Assembly: GCA_040878035.1 (NCBI GenBank)
Contig: JBBDMX010000024.1
Coordinates: 78,245 to 142,244, forward strand
Direction of reading: 5' to 3'
Length of the DNA stretch: 64,000 nt
From: JBBDMX01 sp040878035
GTDB lineage: Bacteria > Planctomycetota > Phycisphaerae > Phycisphaerales > Phycisphaeraceae
Position 1 is the stretch's first letter, and every line of letters begins with the position of its first letter. Below are positions 18,501 through 26,286 of this stretch, piece after piece. The position numbers and the translations under genes are program-made. The notes beneath the pieces are model-generated. The model worked only from the letters and a program-made list of their open reading frames with translations. It did no database searches and was not told where the DNA came from.

Positions 18501-19358
18501 GCCGCCAGCCAGCGTTACATCGGCCCGCGCTTCGACCTGCCCCTTCAGAATGTCAAGTGGCGGATGTACCTGCCGCCGGGGTTTGACTACGACGACTTTG
18601 CCGGCACCCTCACCCCCAATCAGCAGTCGATCTTGCGCGACGACGTATTGGTCTATGACTTGCGTAACTACGAGCAGCAGATCGCGCTGGTGAATGACAT
18701 CAATCGTAAGCAGGCGCTCCAGTATCAGTACCTGGGCGCGGAATTGCAGAAAAAGGGGGATAACCGCGCCGCCAAGGCAGCTTTCGGCAATGCGTATAAC
18801 TATTCATGGTCCGACCGAGCGCTGAACGAGGATGCGCGCGTGCAACTGGAGCAGTACATCCAGATGAACTCGGTGGCGGGGCTGGTCGGCTCGCGTGCCC
18901 GGCTGCGGCAGCAGGCCGAGCAGGGCGGCGGGCAAGCGGCTAATGCGCCCCAGGCGGCGCCGGAGGTGGACGAGCAACTCGACACCACCGAATTGCAGCG
19001 GATTCAGGACTCGCTATCCAAACTCGACAGCGACAACCTCACCCGCATCACCGAGCGGATCAACGCAGGACAGGTAGCGGCGGCGCCGGCGTCGTCGCAG
19101 GTGATCGTCAACATGCCGTTGCGTGGCCGGGTGGTCGAGTTCGATCGGGCCGTGCTGGTGGATAAGGACGCCGATCTGGTCGTAACGTTCACCGCTGCGC
19201 CCAGGGCGGGCGGCGCGACGACGCGCGACTGGGCCTGGGCCCTGATGCTGGTGGCGCTATTGGGCATCATCGCGGTGCTGGCGGCGGTGGCGGGCTATCG
19301 GCCGCGCCGGCCGGTGACGGGCCAAGGCCAGCCGGCAGATGAAGACGAAGCAGTTTAA
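12570..19358 (+). CDS. Giant exported/membrane protein of unknown function (2,262 residues)
   Basis: No named family recognised. A signal peptide (MFNRIAACGLASLLSLIAVAAAPAQ) is followed by about 950 residues that look beta-rich. A cluster of hydrophobic helices follows at about 980-1025, 1073-1117, 1128-1145 and 1166-1187. A second beta-rich half of about 1,000 residues comes next, then a helical Gln/Ala-rich stretch and a final membrane helix near 2220-2243 with a short basic/acidic tail. The layout suggests two similar extracytoplasmic halves around a membrane cluster. A TSG/VSG/ASG repeat lies near residues 790-825. GAAAGGTG precedes the ATG at 12570. It starts 31 nt after the VWA gene, so the three genes are probably one operon. 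Confidence 0.8.
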   Translation: MFNRIAACGLASLLSLIAVAAAPAQQHVPPPRITDLTVEGAIKDANISFTLSFTAQTFEANQVIGLASGQIVADAVAQPRQGAKLGYDKDSGTYTMRFDSAGTHQVVVQFAARANVIDNGAWRVAEFAIPVSLKRELRVLADRTDLEVQFPDAMRVEKSVADGKLTMTALMGPGKPFSVRWKPEVPDLQGKLVYSTNANVIATARAGSLRLDALIAYGIAQGRLSEMSFVLPANLSVTQVRGENVRDWRIVALDEGVGAAAADDVAAPVAADAKAAPVDASKPRRLIVALSRPAERRYGLQILGEVPLDKFPVEIELPVIHPEGGIRASGQLAVGTDSAIQLLVKQTGGLTQIDASAFARAVLDNNNPRPLPGAAGAAGGGKAFFYNYAASPYHMTLGMDDIVPSVDAAHQIVVAVREDDLVIEAQIELDVRDAPIRSATVEVPAGYLVAAVAGAAVDDYTVREIKADQGDQTKVTGQALDLHFKQPVLGRTLVGLRLELGKGPLGEAQKIQSLTVRGARNQRGYLVVTMENGVQMQPPVVTELREVHVGSVPMKVSQAQFAYRFREPAWTLAISATKRDSDIRVETFHLISLGEGVAYGSVAVNYFITGSPVDELSFRVAPELQNIEFVGLDVRRWTQDPADPTRWTVKLQRKVIGDYNLGVTFTQRYEKPPAATPAGNLAPGALPSGNILAGGVACLGVTTQTGYIVIASNVNLELTEIARQGDSLLDVDRSEIPANYRLLVNNPMVKTYKFIGASHTVTLGVRTYEQGTLVPMIVEIVALDTTINAGDGSSGTSGTSGVSGTSGVSGASGVSGASGVSGGGTESLTKIRYKIKNSSSQFLSLAVPKDAQVWQTWLIERDASGQETQRRIASSYDKSGVLLVPLDRNRNPNNPITVEVQLGHKHAEGGGWLKLAAPGSGAKATYSKWSIRTGEGWALLPARGEMVPEGRAVQHGSLGLTMRGAAWLWGRALASWLEGPGWMLAFVVALFGIVLTLVLRWRAIIGVVVLLTALLALYLGASAAMSHEFTEVFSTPDDLSQVTLTHALDLDGQKPMQVDVYLAPQWRQHVTWSGWLALVVAAGLVVLAIWRRRNWAQAALLAALALVVLAYGAAQFESLTPWLGHAMTWGLPLLAVLAVVLRGFVARRGGHEDQPEEGPALSPAPAALIALLLLPLAMTDRAAAAMPLLADRIVITRLDAELQAEDDSMVVTYRLSIDAEGPVRLPLLTQNAALLSPELPEAASPDLALRVNDGQYQIHITKAGKYDVELKFLLSLSEAGEDQSRSFRLVLPAALTNHVKLAVPRAEMEILAPTAIRFEQEAAAQDASTAQAMFGVGEPALFVWRPRVRQTQLEKTVFFADVTSLVRFDVGMIETRHRMKFQIAQGEIKDIRLTVPDNVTVTAVEGDLLGGWRFDPVTHEVEAHLSRGVTGEYTLYMITQITSDQLPFDATIGTVQVRDAARQQGTLGLAIMPAVQLVIGEHPQATNVDDFARDAGALLKGMPGFGAAVVRWAYRIEKPDDKVTARVLEVKPEIRSVENAKFTVADDRLVYNAEIAVDITKSGMFGFELRLPEGYDIDTLAANDVSHWDDTVEDGQRIVQVHLNKKTMGRIALRVALSHPIADLPKQLDTPRVEVVGSVKHTGQIVIGSDRGVRLSVVQGKRDGVSEVNALELNIREPGVLVFRMLRPDWSLPLQTEVLEPRINVDDLHVATVSEGVVRHSHYLRYHLFNAGAKVFEVQAPAGAMGMVINGPEVARVEEVQGGTGRYRVELAGKWYDRPYPLTVRYETQYDRATGKIELHPVKALGVDLQRGYVAVRSVDRVGLKPVMISSSLRSAESRSVPRDYGAGDLSDAVYCYHGSTAEYQVVLNAERHSAADLLGANVEETLIDTVVAEDGQTISRVEMRLRVISKRHLEVVLPAGAEVWSLLVDGRATPPSKRTDAAGAEVMLIPLMQSGSVDLPVLVHFVYVTPVVANFRAASQRYIGPRFDLPLQNVKWRMYLPPGFDYDDFAGTLTPNQQSILRDDVLVYDLRNYEQQIALVNDINRKQALQYQYLGAELQKKGDNRAAKAAFGNAYNYSWSDRALNEDARVQLEQYIQMNSVAGLVGSRARLRQQAEQGGGQAANAPQAAPEVDEQLDTTELQRIQDSLSKLDSDNLTRITERINAGQVAAAPASSQVIVNMPLRGRVVEFDRAVLVDKDADLVVTFTAAPRAGGATTRDWAWALMLVALLGIIAVLAAVAGYRPRRPVTGQGQPADEDEAV
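14941..15043 (+). repeat. 9-bp tandem repeat (ATCCGGGGT) inside the giant gene
   Basis: About ten copies of a 9-nt unit (ATCCGGGGT/ATCCGGGAC/ATCCGGGGC) encode a Thr/Val/Ala-Ser-Gly repeat. The unit is three codons, so copy-number change keeps the frame. It probably forms a flexible linker. The reverse strand reads as a Pro/Asp-rich shadow frame. Confidence 0.85.
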
Positions 19359-19631
19359 GTGAACGAGGCTCTACCGGTCTCTCTCCATCCGGGCATGGGT
19401 ATCCACACAACTGGCTATGTCCCCGCCCCGCAGTGGCGCAAGGATGTAGCCTCCTGGCCGCCGACCTCGAACCCAAGTGCGAACACCGGAGCCCAATAAC
19501 AGCGCCGCGGCGGTAGTGCAGTCGAATGTGACGAGTACCGCCCGATAAAATCGGCCCGGCCGGCCTTCGGGGAGGGTTGGCGGGGATTGGTGGGCATTTC
19601 TGGCCGTTTCCGGACGCCCCCGGAGGCGAAA

Positions 19632-19863
19632 AAGGAAGTCCGTGAGGCGAGAAAGGATGTCCGTGAGGCGAGAAAGGATGTCCGTGAGCCGAAAAAGGAT
19701 GTCCGTAAGGCGAGAAAGGATGTCCGTAAGCCGAGAAAGGATGTCCGTAAGCCGAGAAAGGATGTCCGTGAGGCGAGAAAGGATGTCCGTGAGCCGCGTA
19801 CGGAAGTCCGTAGGCGACGCACGGACGCCCCCGCGCGGCGCAGGGATGCCCCCGAGTGGCGCT
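19632..19863. repeat. 21-bp minisatellite upstream of the type III R-M locus
   Basis: Eight well-kept 21-nt units (core AAGGATGTCCGTGAGGCGAG) run from 19632 to 19800, followed by about three decayed units to 19863. The period is a multiple of three and all forward frames stay open. One frame (19587-19901) would give a 104-residue, highly charged protein with a KDVREAR heptad. Nothing shows that it is expressed, so it is listed as a repeat. The rest of the 19359-19991 gap shows no gene. Confidence 0.85.
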
Positions 19864-19991
19864 GGGCTGGCCGCGCTAATTTCAGGTGGCTACCCCAATG
19901 AGTGCCAGCGATCCTGGGCGCGTGGGGTTGTCGCGGCTTGTGGGGCCTGGGGGCATCCATTACAGTCTGCGTAATCCTCCCGGGAGCAGCC

Positions 19992-22367
19992 ATGCCGCAT
20001 CTGACCGATCAGGAAAAGGCCGACATCCTTCGCCATCTGGAGCAGGACGACTTCCGGGGGCTGCCCGATCATTACCGCTTTCTGCTCTTCGACGACAAGC
20101 GGGAGGTGGAACTGGTCTGGAACGGCAAGACCAACGAGGTCTGCAACGTCGTCTTGCCGTTTCAGACGATCGAGCACGTCGACGAGCCGCGCTTGGAGAA
20201 GAGCACGGCCGATGAGGCACTGGCCGGCGGGCTGTTCGACTCACGGGGCAGACAGCTCCGGGGGTGGACCAACAAGCTCATCTGGGGTGACAACAAGCTC
20301 ATCCTCTCCAGCCTCAAGAACGGCCCCTTCCGGGGGGAGATCGAGAAACAGGGCGGCCTCAAGCTCATCTACATCGACCCGCCCTTCGACGTCGGGGCCG
20401 ACTTTTCCATGGACATCGAAGTCGGCGACCCCGGAAAGGGCGACACGTTCCACAAACGCCCCAACATCCTCGAAGAAATCGCCTACCGCGACACCTGGGG
20501 CAAAGGCGCCGACTCCTTCATCGCCATGATCTACGAACGCCTCATCCTCATGCGCGACCTGCTCGCGGAGGATGGGAGTATTTATGTGCACTGCGACGGA
20601 CGCGTGAACAGCCATATTCGGCTCGCGATGGATGAAGTGTTTGGACCTGACCATGCCATAAGTCAGGTTTCTTGGAAACGCTACGCCGCGCATAGTCTCG
20701 CGGTGTCAGGATTCGACGCGATAACTGATACGATTCTTTTGTATGTCCGTGACACGTCACGAATGCGATTCAATCCTCAGTTCGGCGAACTCGACGAGAG
20801 TCAAATGGAGGCGAGGTTCCCGCTCGTCGAGAATCAGACTGGAAGGCGTTATCAGCACGCTTCCTTGGAGAAGTCGTCGAACGCTAGTAGCCGAGGTGAG
20901 CAACGGAAGATCGGTGATCGCTCCGTATCAACGACACTTGGCTGGATTTGGTCGCAAGACACCTTTGATGAGCGATTGAAGAAAAATCCGAAGCTCATTC
21001 ACTGGACTGGGCAGGGTCGGCCTCGGTACAAAATATACGCAGATGAGTACAAAGGCGCGCCGCTTGGGGACGTTTGGACCGACATAAACTACTTGAGCGC
21101 TGGCGACGCACAGCGACTGGGTTACCCAACACAGAAGCCGGAGGCTCTACTCGATCGCATCATCTCCGCATCCTCCAACCCCGGCGATCTCGTCGCCGAC
21201 TTCTTCGCCGGCTCCGGCACGACGGCAGCCGTGGCGGAGAAACTCGGGCGGAAGTGGATCGCCACCGACCTCGGCAAGTTCGCCATCCACACCACGCGCA
21301 AGCGGATGATCGGCGTGCAGCGGCAACTGAAGGCCGACGGGAAGGACTACCGCGCGTTCGAGCTGCTCAACCTCGGCCGATACGAACGGCAGCACTATGT
21401 CGGCGTGAACCCCAACCTCCGCGAGGCCGAGCAGCAGAAGCAACTGGAGCAGAAGGAAGCGGCGTTCCTCGCGCTGATCCTCAAGGCGTATCGGGCCGAA
21501 GCGATCACCGGCTACCCCTCATTCCACGGCAAGAAGGCAGGACGATTGGTGACCGTCGGCCCGGTGAACCTGCCGGTGACCCGGCTGTTCGTCGAGGAGA
21601 TCATCGTCGAGTGCCGCAAGAAGAACATCACCAAGGTGGACATCCTGGGCTTTGAGTTCGAGATGGGTTTGTTTCCCAACGTGCTGGACGAGGCGCGGGG
21701 CAAGGGCATCGACATCGCGCCCAAGTACATCCCGGCGGAGGTGTTCGACAAGCGGGCGGTGGAGAAGAACCAGGTGGTGTTCCACGACGTGAGCTTCATC
21801 GAGGTGACGCCGATCATCAAAGGCAATACGGTGGCGGTGAAGCTGACGGATTTCAGCGTTTTCTACTCGCAGGACTCGATCGCGGCGGCCGAAGCGGCGC
21901 TGGCGGATGCGAAGAAGGGCGGGAGCAAGATCGTCGTCGAGAAGGGGCAGATCGTGAAGGTGACCAAGGATGCCAAGGGGATCACGACGCGCGAGGTGCT
22001 GACCGAGAAGTGGACGGACTGGGTGGACTACTGGGCGGTGGACTTCGATTACGAGAACAAGCGGGAAATCATCCGCGTGCCAGTGGAACTGGACCCCGAG
22101 GCACAGATGAAACTGATGAAGGGAGATCAGGCGAATCTGACGACATGGGAAGAGCGTTGGACGGGCGAATACATCTTTGAGAACGAGTGGCAGAGCTTCC
22201 GCACGAAGAAAGACCGCACGCTGGAACTGACCAGCGCGACCAAGGAAGTGGAGCCGGGCAAAGGCGGGCGGCGCAAGATCGCGGTCAAGGTAGTGGACAT
22301 CTTCGGCAATGACACCATGACCATCGTGGACGTGACGGTGGGTAATGGGAAGAAGGGCAAGAAGTGA
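19992..22367 (+). CDS. mod: Type III restriction-modification DNA methyltransferase (Mod)
   Basis: Adenine-type methyltransferase subunit of a type III R-M system; also needed for restriction in complex with Res. At 791 residues it is longer than many Mods. The catalytic motif IYIDPPFD lies near residue 128 and the AdoMet-binding motif FFAGSGTT near residue 403. DPPF before FxGxG is the beta-class order expected of Mod. The intervening target-recognition part (about nt 20570-21130) looks less GC-rich and uses different codons from its flanks. The ATG at 19992 follows CGGGAGCAGCC. The matching res gene lies downstream beyond an IS200-like insertion. Confidence 0.92.
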   Translation: MPHLTDQEKADILRHLEQDDFRGLPDHYRFLLFDDKREVELVWNGKTNEVCNVVLPFQTIEHVDEPRLEKSTADEALAGGLFDSRGRQLRGWTNKLIWGDNKLILSSLKNGPFRGEIEKQGGLKLIYIDPPFDVGADFSMDIEVGDPGKGDTFHKRPNILEEIAYRDTWGKGADSFIAMIYERLILMRDLLAEDGSIYVHCDGRVNSHIRLAMDEVFGPDHAISQVSWKRYAAHSLAVSGFDAITDTILLYVRDTSRMRFNPQFGELDESQMEARFPLVENQTGRRYQHASLEKSSNASSRGEQRKIGDRSVSTTLGWIWSQDTFDERLKKNPKLIHWTGQGRPRYKIYADEYKGAPLGDVWTDINYLSAGDAQRLGYPTQKPEALLDRIISASSNPGDLVADFFAGSGTTAAVAEKLGRKWIATDLGKFAIHTTRKRMIGVQRQLKADGKDYRAFELLNLGRYERQHYVGVNPNLREAEQQKQLEQKEAAFLALILKAYRAEAITGYPSFHGKKAGRLVTVGPVNLPVTRLFVEEIIVECRKKNITKVDILGFEFEMGLFPNVLDEARGKGIDIAPKYIPAEVFDKRAVEKNQVVFHDVSFIEVTPIIKGNTVAVKLTDFSVFYSQDSIAAAEAALADAKKGGSKIVVEKGQIVKVTKDAKGITTREVLTEKWTDWVDYWAVDFDYENKREIIRVPVELDPEAQMKLMKGDQANLTTWEERWTGEYIFENEWQSFRTKKDRTLELTSATKEVEPGKGGRRKIAVKVVDIFGNDTMTIVDVTVGNGKKGKK

Positions 22368-22500
22368 GGGGTGGACCATTTGGTTGAGGTCAACGAGATG
22401 GTCGCAAACGGGCGGTTAAATCCCCTCGAATTCGATGGGATTAAACCGCAACGCATCGGGATTGTTCATGCCGTAATCAGCCCCCGGGCCCGTACTCCTG

Positions 22501-22544
22501 ACCCCAACGGGGGCACATTCACCAGCCCAGGGCGAAGCCCTGGG
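22501..22544 (+). repeat. Left inverted flank of the IS200-like/RAYT element
   Basis: A 44-nt GC-rich sequence with its own hairpin (CCCAGGGC GAA GCCCTGGG). It matches the reverse complement of 23116-23159 at 41 of 44 positions. Together they bracket the transposase gene, as REP sequences bracket RAYT genes. Confidence 0.85.
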
Positions 22545-22604
22545 AACTGGGGCCGTGAAGGAATCGAGCCCTGAAAGGGCGAAACTGCATGTCGGAGGTT
22601 AGCC

Positions 22605-23060
22605 ATGCCCCAATCCCTCGCCAAAGTGTTGCTGCACCTGGTCTTCAGCACCAAGCATCGTCAACCGTTCCTGGAATCCGCTTCGGTTCGGCCGGCGCTC
22701 AATGCCTATGTCGTGGGGATTCTGGCCAATCTGGATTGTCCGTCCTTGATCGCCAACTGCGTCCAGGACCACATCCACGTTCTTTTCAGGTTGTCACGAA
22801 CTGTTTCCATCGCCGCTGTGGTGGAGGAGGTCAAGAAAAGCTCTTCCGCATGGCTCAAGACGCAGGATGTCGGCCTGAGAAACTTCTATTGGCAGTCCGG
22901 TTACGCGGCTTTTTCGGTCAGTCAATCGAGCGTGTCGCAAGTGACGCGGTACATCGCCGGGCAAGAAGAGCATCATCGACGCCTTTCGTTCCAGGAGGAG
23001 TTGAGACTGCTTTTCAGGAAACACGAGGTCGAGTTTGACGAGCGGTACGTATGGGATTGA
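22605..23060 (+). CDS. tnpA: IS200/IS605-family TnpA transposase (RAYT-like)
   Basis: Y1 HUH single-strand transposase domain of 151 residues. The HUH pair is in QDHIHVLF, the catalytic Tyr probably in WQSGYAAFSVS. The N-terminus (LLHLVFSTKHRQPFL) is typical of the Y1 fold. Length fits classic IS200 TnpA. GGAGGTTAGCC gives a good Shine-Dalgarno before the ATG. No TnpB is next to it. The 44-nt hairpin flanks in inverted orientation point to a RAYT/REP-type unit. It lies between mod and res, and the gene looks intact. Confidence 0.9.
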   Translation: MPQSLAKVLLHLVFSTKHRQPFLESASVRPALNAYVVGILANLDCPSLIANCVQDHIHVLFRLSRTVSIAAVVEEVKKSSSAWLKTQDVGLRNFYWQSGYAAFSVSQSSVSQVTRYIAGQEEHHRRLSFQEELRLLFRKHEVEFDERYVWD

Positions 23061-23115
23061 TGGATGAAGGCTGGTCGCGCCCATTCAGGGCTTGAATGGT
23101 TTGGCGACCTTGCAA

Positions 23116-23159
23116 CCCAGGGCTGCGCCCTGGGCTGGTGAATGCGACCCCGTTGGGGT
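23116..23159 (-). repeat. Right inverted flank of the IS200-like/RAYT element
   Basis: Reverse-complement partner of 22501-22544 (41 of 44 identical), again containing a CCCAGGGC...GCCCTGGG hairpin. It ends 36 nt before the res start codon, so the res leader is partly made of this element. Confidence 0.85.
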
Positions 23160-23195
23160 CCGGAAGCGGTTCGCGAGTCTGAAAGGAAACAAGCC

Positions 23196-25886
23196 ATGGC
23201 GCTGCACAAGGACTTCCCCGAATCGCCGCACGCGATCCTCGATCCATCCATCCGCTGGTTCCCGGCGGATGAGGCCTTGCGCGACTCGACAATGGACAAA
23301 CTCATGCCGCCGCTGGTGCCTGCGCTGCGGCGGAAGGTCAAGGAGTTCCGCGATAGCGGGTATGTCGGCGCCACCGCGACGAGCAAGACGCTTCTCAATT
23401 GGTGGTTCAACACGCCGCACCTGATCGATCAGGCCGATGGCAGCGCCCCCGGAAGCACGACGGAGTTCCAATACTTCTTCGCCCAGCGCGAGGCGATGGA
23501 GACGATCATCTATCTCGTGGATGTCGTCGGGGTCAAAGACAAGTTCGACCTGATGCGGTTCGACGGGTCGGGCGCGGTGTCGGCGGGGATGTTCGACGAA
23601 AGCTGGCGGCGGTTCGTGGTGAAGATGGCGACGGGCAGCGGCAAGACCAAGGTGCTGAGCATGGCGCTGGCGTGGAGCTTCTTCCACAAGCTGTACGAGC
23701 CGGAATCGACGCTGGCGCGGAACTTCCTGGTGATCGCGCCGAACATCATCGTCCTCGACCGCATTTACAAGGACTTTCAGGACCTGCGCATCTTCTTTCA
23801 GGACCCGGTGCTGCCGGACAATGGGATTGACGGGCAGAATTGGCGGGATGACTTTCAACTGACGCTGCACCTGCAGGATAATGTGCGGGTGACGCGCCCG
23901 ACCGGCAATATCTTCCTGACGAACATCCATCGGGTGTATGCGGGTAATGAGTCGATCCCCTCGCCGGACGACGACGACACGAGGGATTATTTCCTGGGCA
24001 AGCGCCCCACCGGCGCCACCACCGACAGCAAGGTGGACCTGGGGATGATCGTGCGGGATATCGATGAGTTGATGGTGCTGAATGATGAAGCGCACCACAT
24101 CCACGACAAGAAGCTGGCGTGGTTCAAGAGCATCGAGGATATTCACAACAAGCTTAAGCAGAAGGACGATCAGCTAGCGCTGCAGATTGATGTGACCGCG
24201 ACGCCCAAGCACGACAACGGCGCGATGTTCGTGCAGACGATCACGGATTATCCGCTGGTAGAGGCGATCAGTCAGAACGTGGTGAAGCACCCCGTGCTGC
24301 CGGACGCGCCCAGCCGGGCGAAGCTTCAGGAGCGCAAGTCGATCAAGTACACCGAGAAATATACGGATTACATCGACCTGGGTGTGGTCGAATGGCGCAA
24401 GACGTACGAGGAACACCAGAAGCTGGGGAAGAAGGCCGTGCTGTTCGTGATGACCGACGACACGAAGAATTGCGACGAGGTCGCGGAATATCTGGAGGGG
24501 CATTACCCCGACCTGAAGGACGCCGTGCTGGTGATCCACACCAAGAGCAACGGCGAGATTTCCGAGGCGAGCAGCGGAAAGGCGAAGGAGGAACTGGAAG
24601 AACTGCGCAAGCAGGCGAACACGATCGACGAGGCGGACAGCCCGTACAAGGCGATTGTATCGGTGATGATGCTCAAAGAGGGGTGGGATGTACGCAACGT
24701 CACGACGATTGTCGGCCTGCGCGCCTACGCCGCCAAGAGCAACATCCTGCCTGAGCAGACGCTGGGGCGCGGGTTGCGGAAGATGTATCCGGGCGGAGTC
24801 CCGGAGCAGGTGAGCGTGATCGGCACCGACGCGTTCATGGATTTCGTCGAGTCGATTCAGGCCGAGGGCGTGGTGCTCGAACGCAAGGCGATGGGTGAGG
24901 GCACCAAACCCAAGGCCCCGCTGGTGGTCGAAGTGGACGAGCAGAACGAGAAGAAGAATCTGGACGAATTGGACATCGAGATTCCCATTCTGACCCCGCG
25001 GGTTTACCGGGAATACAAGAGCCTGGCTGACCTTGACATCGCGGCGATGCCGCATCAGGCGGTGATTTATCAGAGCTTCAGCGAAGACGAGCAGCGGGAG
25101 ATCGTGTTCAAGGACATCACGACGGGAGCAGTGACGCATACGACCGTACTGGACACAGCCGGCGTCGCGGATTATCGCAGTGTGATGGGGTACTTCACTA
25201 TGACGGTGATGAAGGACCTGCGGCTGGTGAGCGGGTACGACGTGCTGTACGGCAAGGTGAAGGCGTTCGTACAGACGCAGTTGTTCGGGCAAACGGTGGA
25301 CATGGAACACCCCAACACGATCCGCAATCTGTCCGAGCTTGCCGCCACCAAGACACTGATCGAGACGTTCAAGAAGGCGATCAATGACCTGACTGTGCAG
25401 GACAAGGGCGATGCGCGGATTCGCGACACGATCAAACTGCGGCAGGTTCGACCCTTCATCGCGAAGGACCAAGGCTATCTGGTCCCGAAGAAAAGCGTTT
25501 TCAACCGGATCATCGGCGACAGTGGTTTCGAGTTGGCGTTCGCACAGTTTCTTGAGGAGTGCGAGGATGTCATGTCTTACGTCAAGAACTACTTGGCCGT
25601 AGGCTTCAGGCTCGATTATGTGAAGGCGGACGGCGACATCTCGAATTACTACCCGGACTTCGTGGTGAAACTGCCGGGGAACAATGTCGTGGTTGTCGAA
25701 ACTAAGGGGCAGCAGGACGTGGATGTTGAGCCGAAGTTGCAGCGCTTGAAGCAGTGGTGCCAGGACGTCAACAGTGCCGCGTCGGGCGTCAGGTACGACT
25801 ATGTGTACGTGGATGAGGAATCGTTCAAGAAGTATGCGCCCAAGAGTTTCGCATCGCTGCTTACGTCCTTCCGCCAGTTCAAGTAG
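23196..25886 (+). CDS. res: Type III restriction enzyme, Res subunit
   Basis: ATP-dependent translocase and nuclease subunit of a type III R-M system. Walker A is KMATGSGKTKV near residue 145, and the DEAH-type Walker B is LNDEAHHIHD near 294. The later helicase part contains SVMMLKEGWDVRNV and EQTLGRGLRKMYPG. A PD-(D/E)xK nuclease near the C-terminus is seen in YYPDFVVKL and VVVETKGQ (about residues 815-840). The 896 residues are normal for Res. The ATG at 23196 follows GAAAGGAAAC. All motifs look intact, so restriction is probably functional if transcribed. Confidence 0.93.
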   Translation: MALHKDFPESPHAILDPSIRWFPADEALRDSTMDKLMPPLVPALRRKVKEFRDSGYVGATATSKTLLNWWFNTPHLIDQADGSAPGSTTEFQYFFAQREAMETIIYLVDVVGVKDKFDLMRFDGSGAVSAGMFDESWRRFVVKMATGSGKTKVLSMALAWSFFHKLYEPESTLARNFLVIAPNIIVLDRIYKDFQDLRIFFQDPVLPDNGIDGQNWRDDFQLTLHLQDNVRVTRPTGNIFLTNIHRVYAGNESIPSPDDDDTRDYFLGKRPTGATTDSKVDLGMIVRDIDELMVLNDEAHHIHDKKLAWFKSIEDIHNKLKQKDDQLALQIDVTATPKHDNGAMFVQTITDYPLVEAISQNVVKHPVLPDAPSRAKLQERKSIKYTEKYTDYIDLGVVEWRKTYEEHQKLGKKAVLFVMTDDTKNCDEVAEYLEGHYPDLKDAVLVIHTKSNGEISEASSGKAKEELEELRKQANTIDEADSPYKAIVSVMMLKEGWDVRNVTTIVGLRAYAAKSNILPEQTLGRGLRKMYPGGVPEQVSVIGTDAFMDFVESIQAEGVVLERKAMGEGTKPKAPLVVEVDEQNEKKNLDELDIEIPILTPRVYREYKSLADLDIAAMPHQAVIYQSFSEDEQREIVFKDITTGAVTHTTVLDTAGVADYRSVMGYFTMTVMKDLRLVSGYDVLYGKVKAFVQTQLFGQTVDMEHPNTIRNLSELAATKTLIETFKKAINDLTVQDKGDARIRDTIKLRQVRPFIAKDQGYLVPKKSVFNRIIGDSGFELAFAQFLEECEDVMSYVKNYLAVGFRLDYVKADGDISNYYPDFVVKLPGNNVVVVETKGQQDVDVEPKLQRLKQWCQDVNSAASGVRYDYVYVDEESFKKYAPKSFASLLTSFRQFK

Positions 25887-26286
25887 CGTCTCGCTGATCG
25901 TGATAAGTCAGAGGTACCCCGTTGACGGTGCCGCGGCTTGCCGGGGCGATTATCGACTTAACCCCCCGCAAGAAAATCTTTGCAAGTTTCTCAAGCCGCA
26001 CGATGTTCATACCGATTGCTCCGAATATGCGGGGCGGCATCGGCATGTTGCCGGGGTTTGACTCCGCGGGACTCCATTTATTAGGGACGGAAAACGGGCC
26101 ATTAGTGATTAGCCGGTGTGCCGAGCGAAAGTGCCCGAAGTCTGTGGCGTTCCTGCACTCCCATCGCTTCTGTTGCCCCTGCCGGGGCAGGTTCTTATAA
26201 CACATCCCTTTCCACGGGTTCCGCTGCGCTTCACCCGTGGCTACATTCTGGCACCCCTTGCGGGGTGGAGAGGGGGCCATCCGGTT
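25887..26286. other. Convergent intergenic region with two hairpins, no gene seen
   Basis: This 400-nt gap separates res from the convergent rhodanese gene. A hairpin with CCACGGGT/ACCCGTGG arms (26212-26240) and a smaller CACCCC/GGGGTG hairpin (26252-26267) could end transcription from both sides. The remaining short frames show no recognisable protein. Confidence 0.6.

Noticed and set aside
19632..19863. Tandem 21-bp repeats as a CRISPR array
   Set aside because: The units are directly adjacent with no unique spacers, and no cas gene is present.
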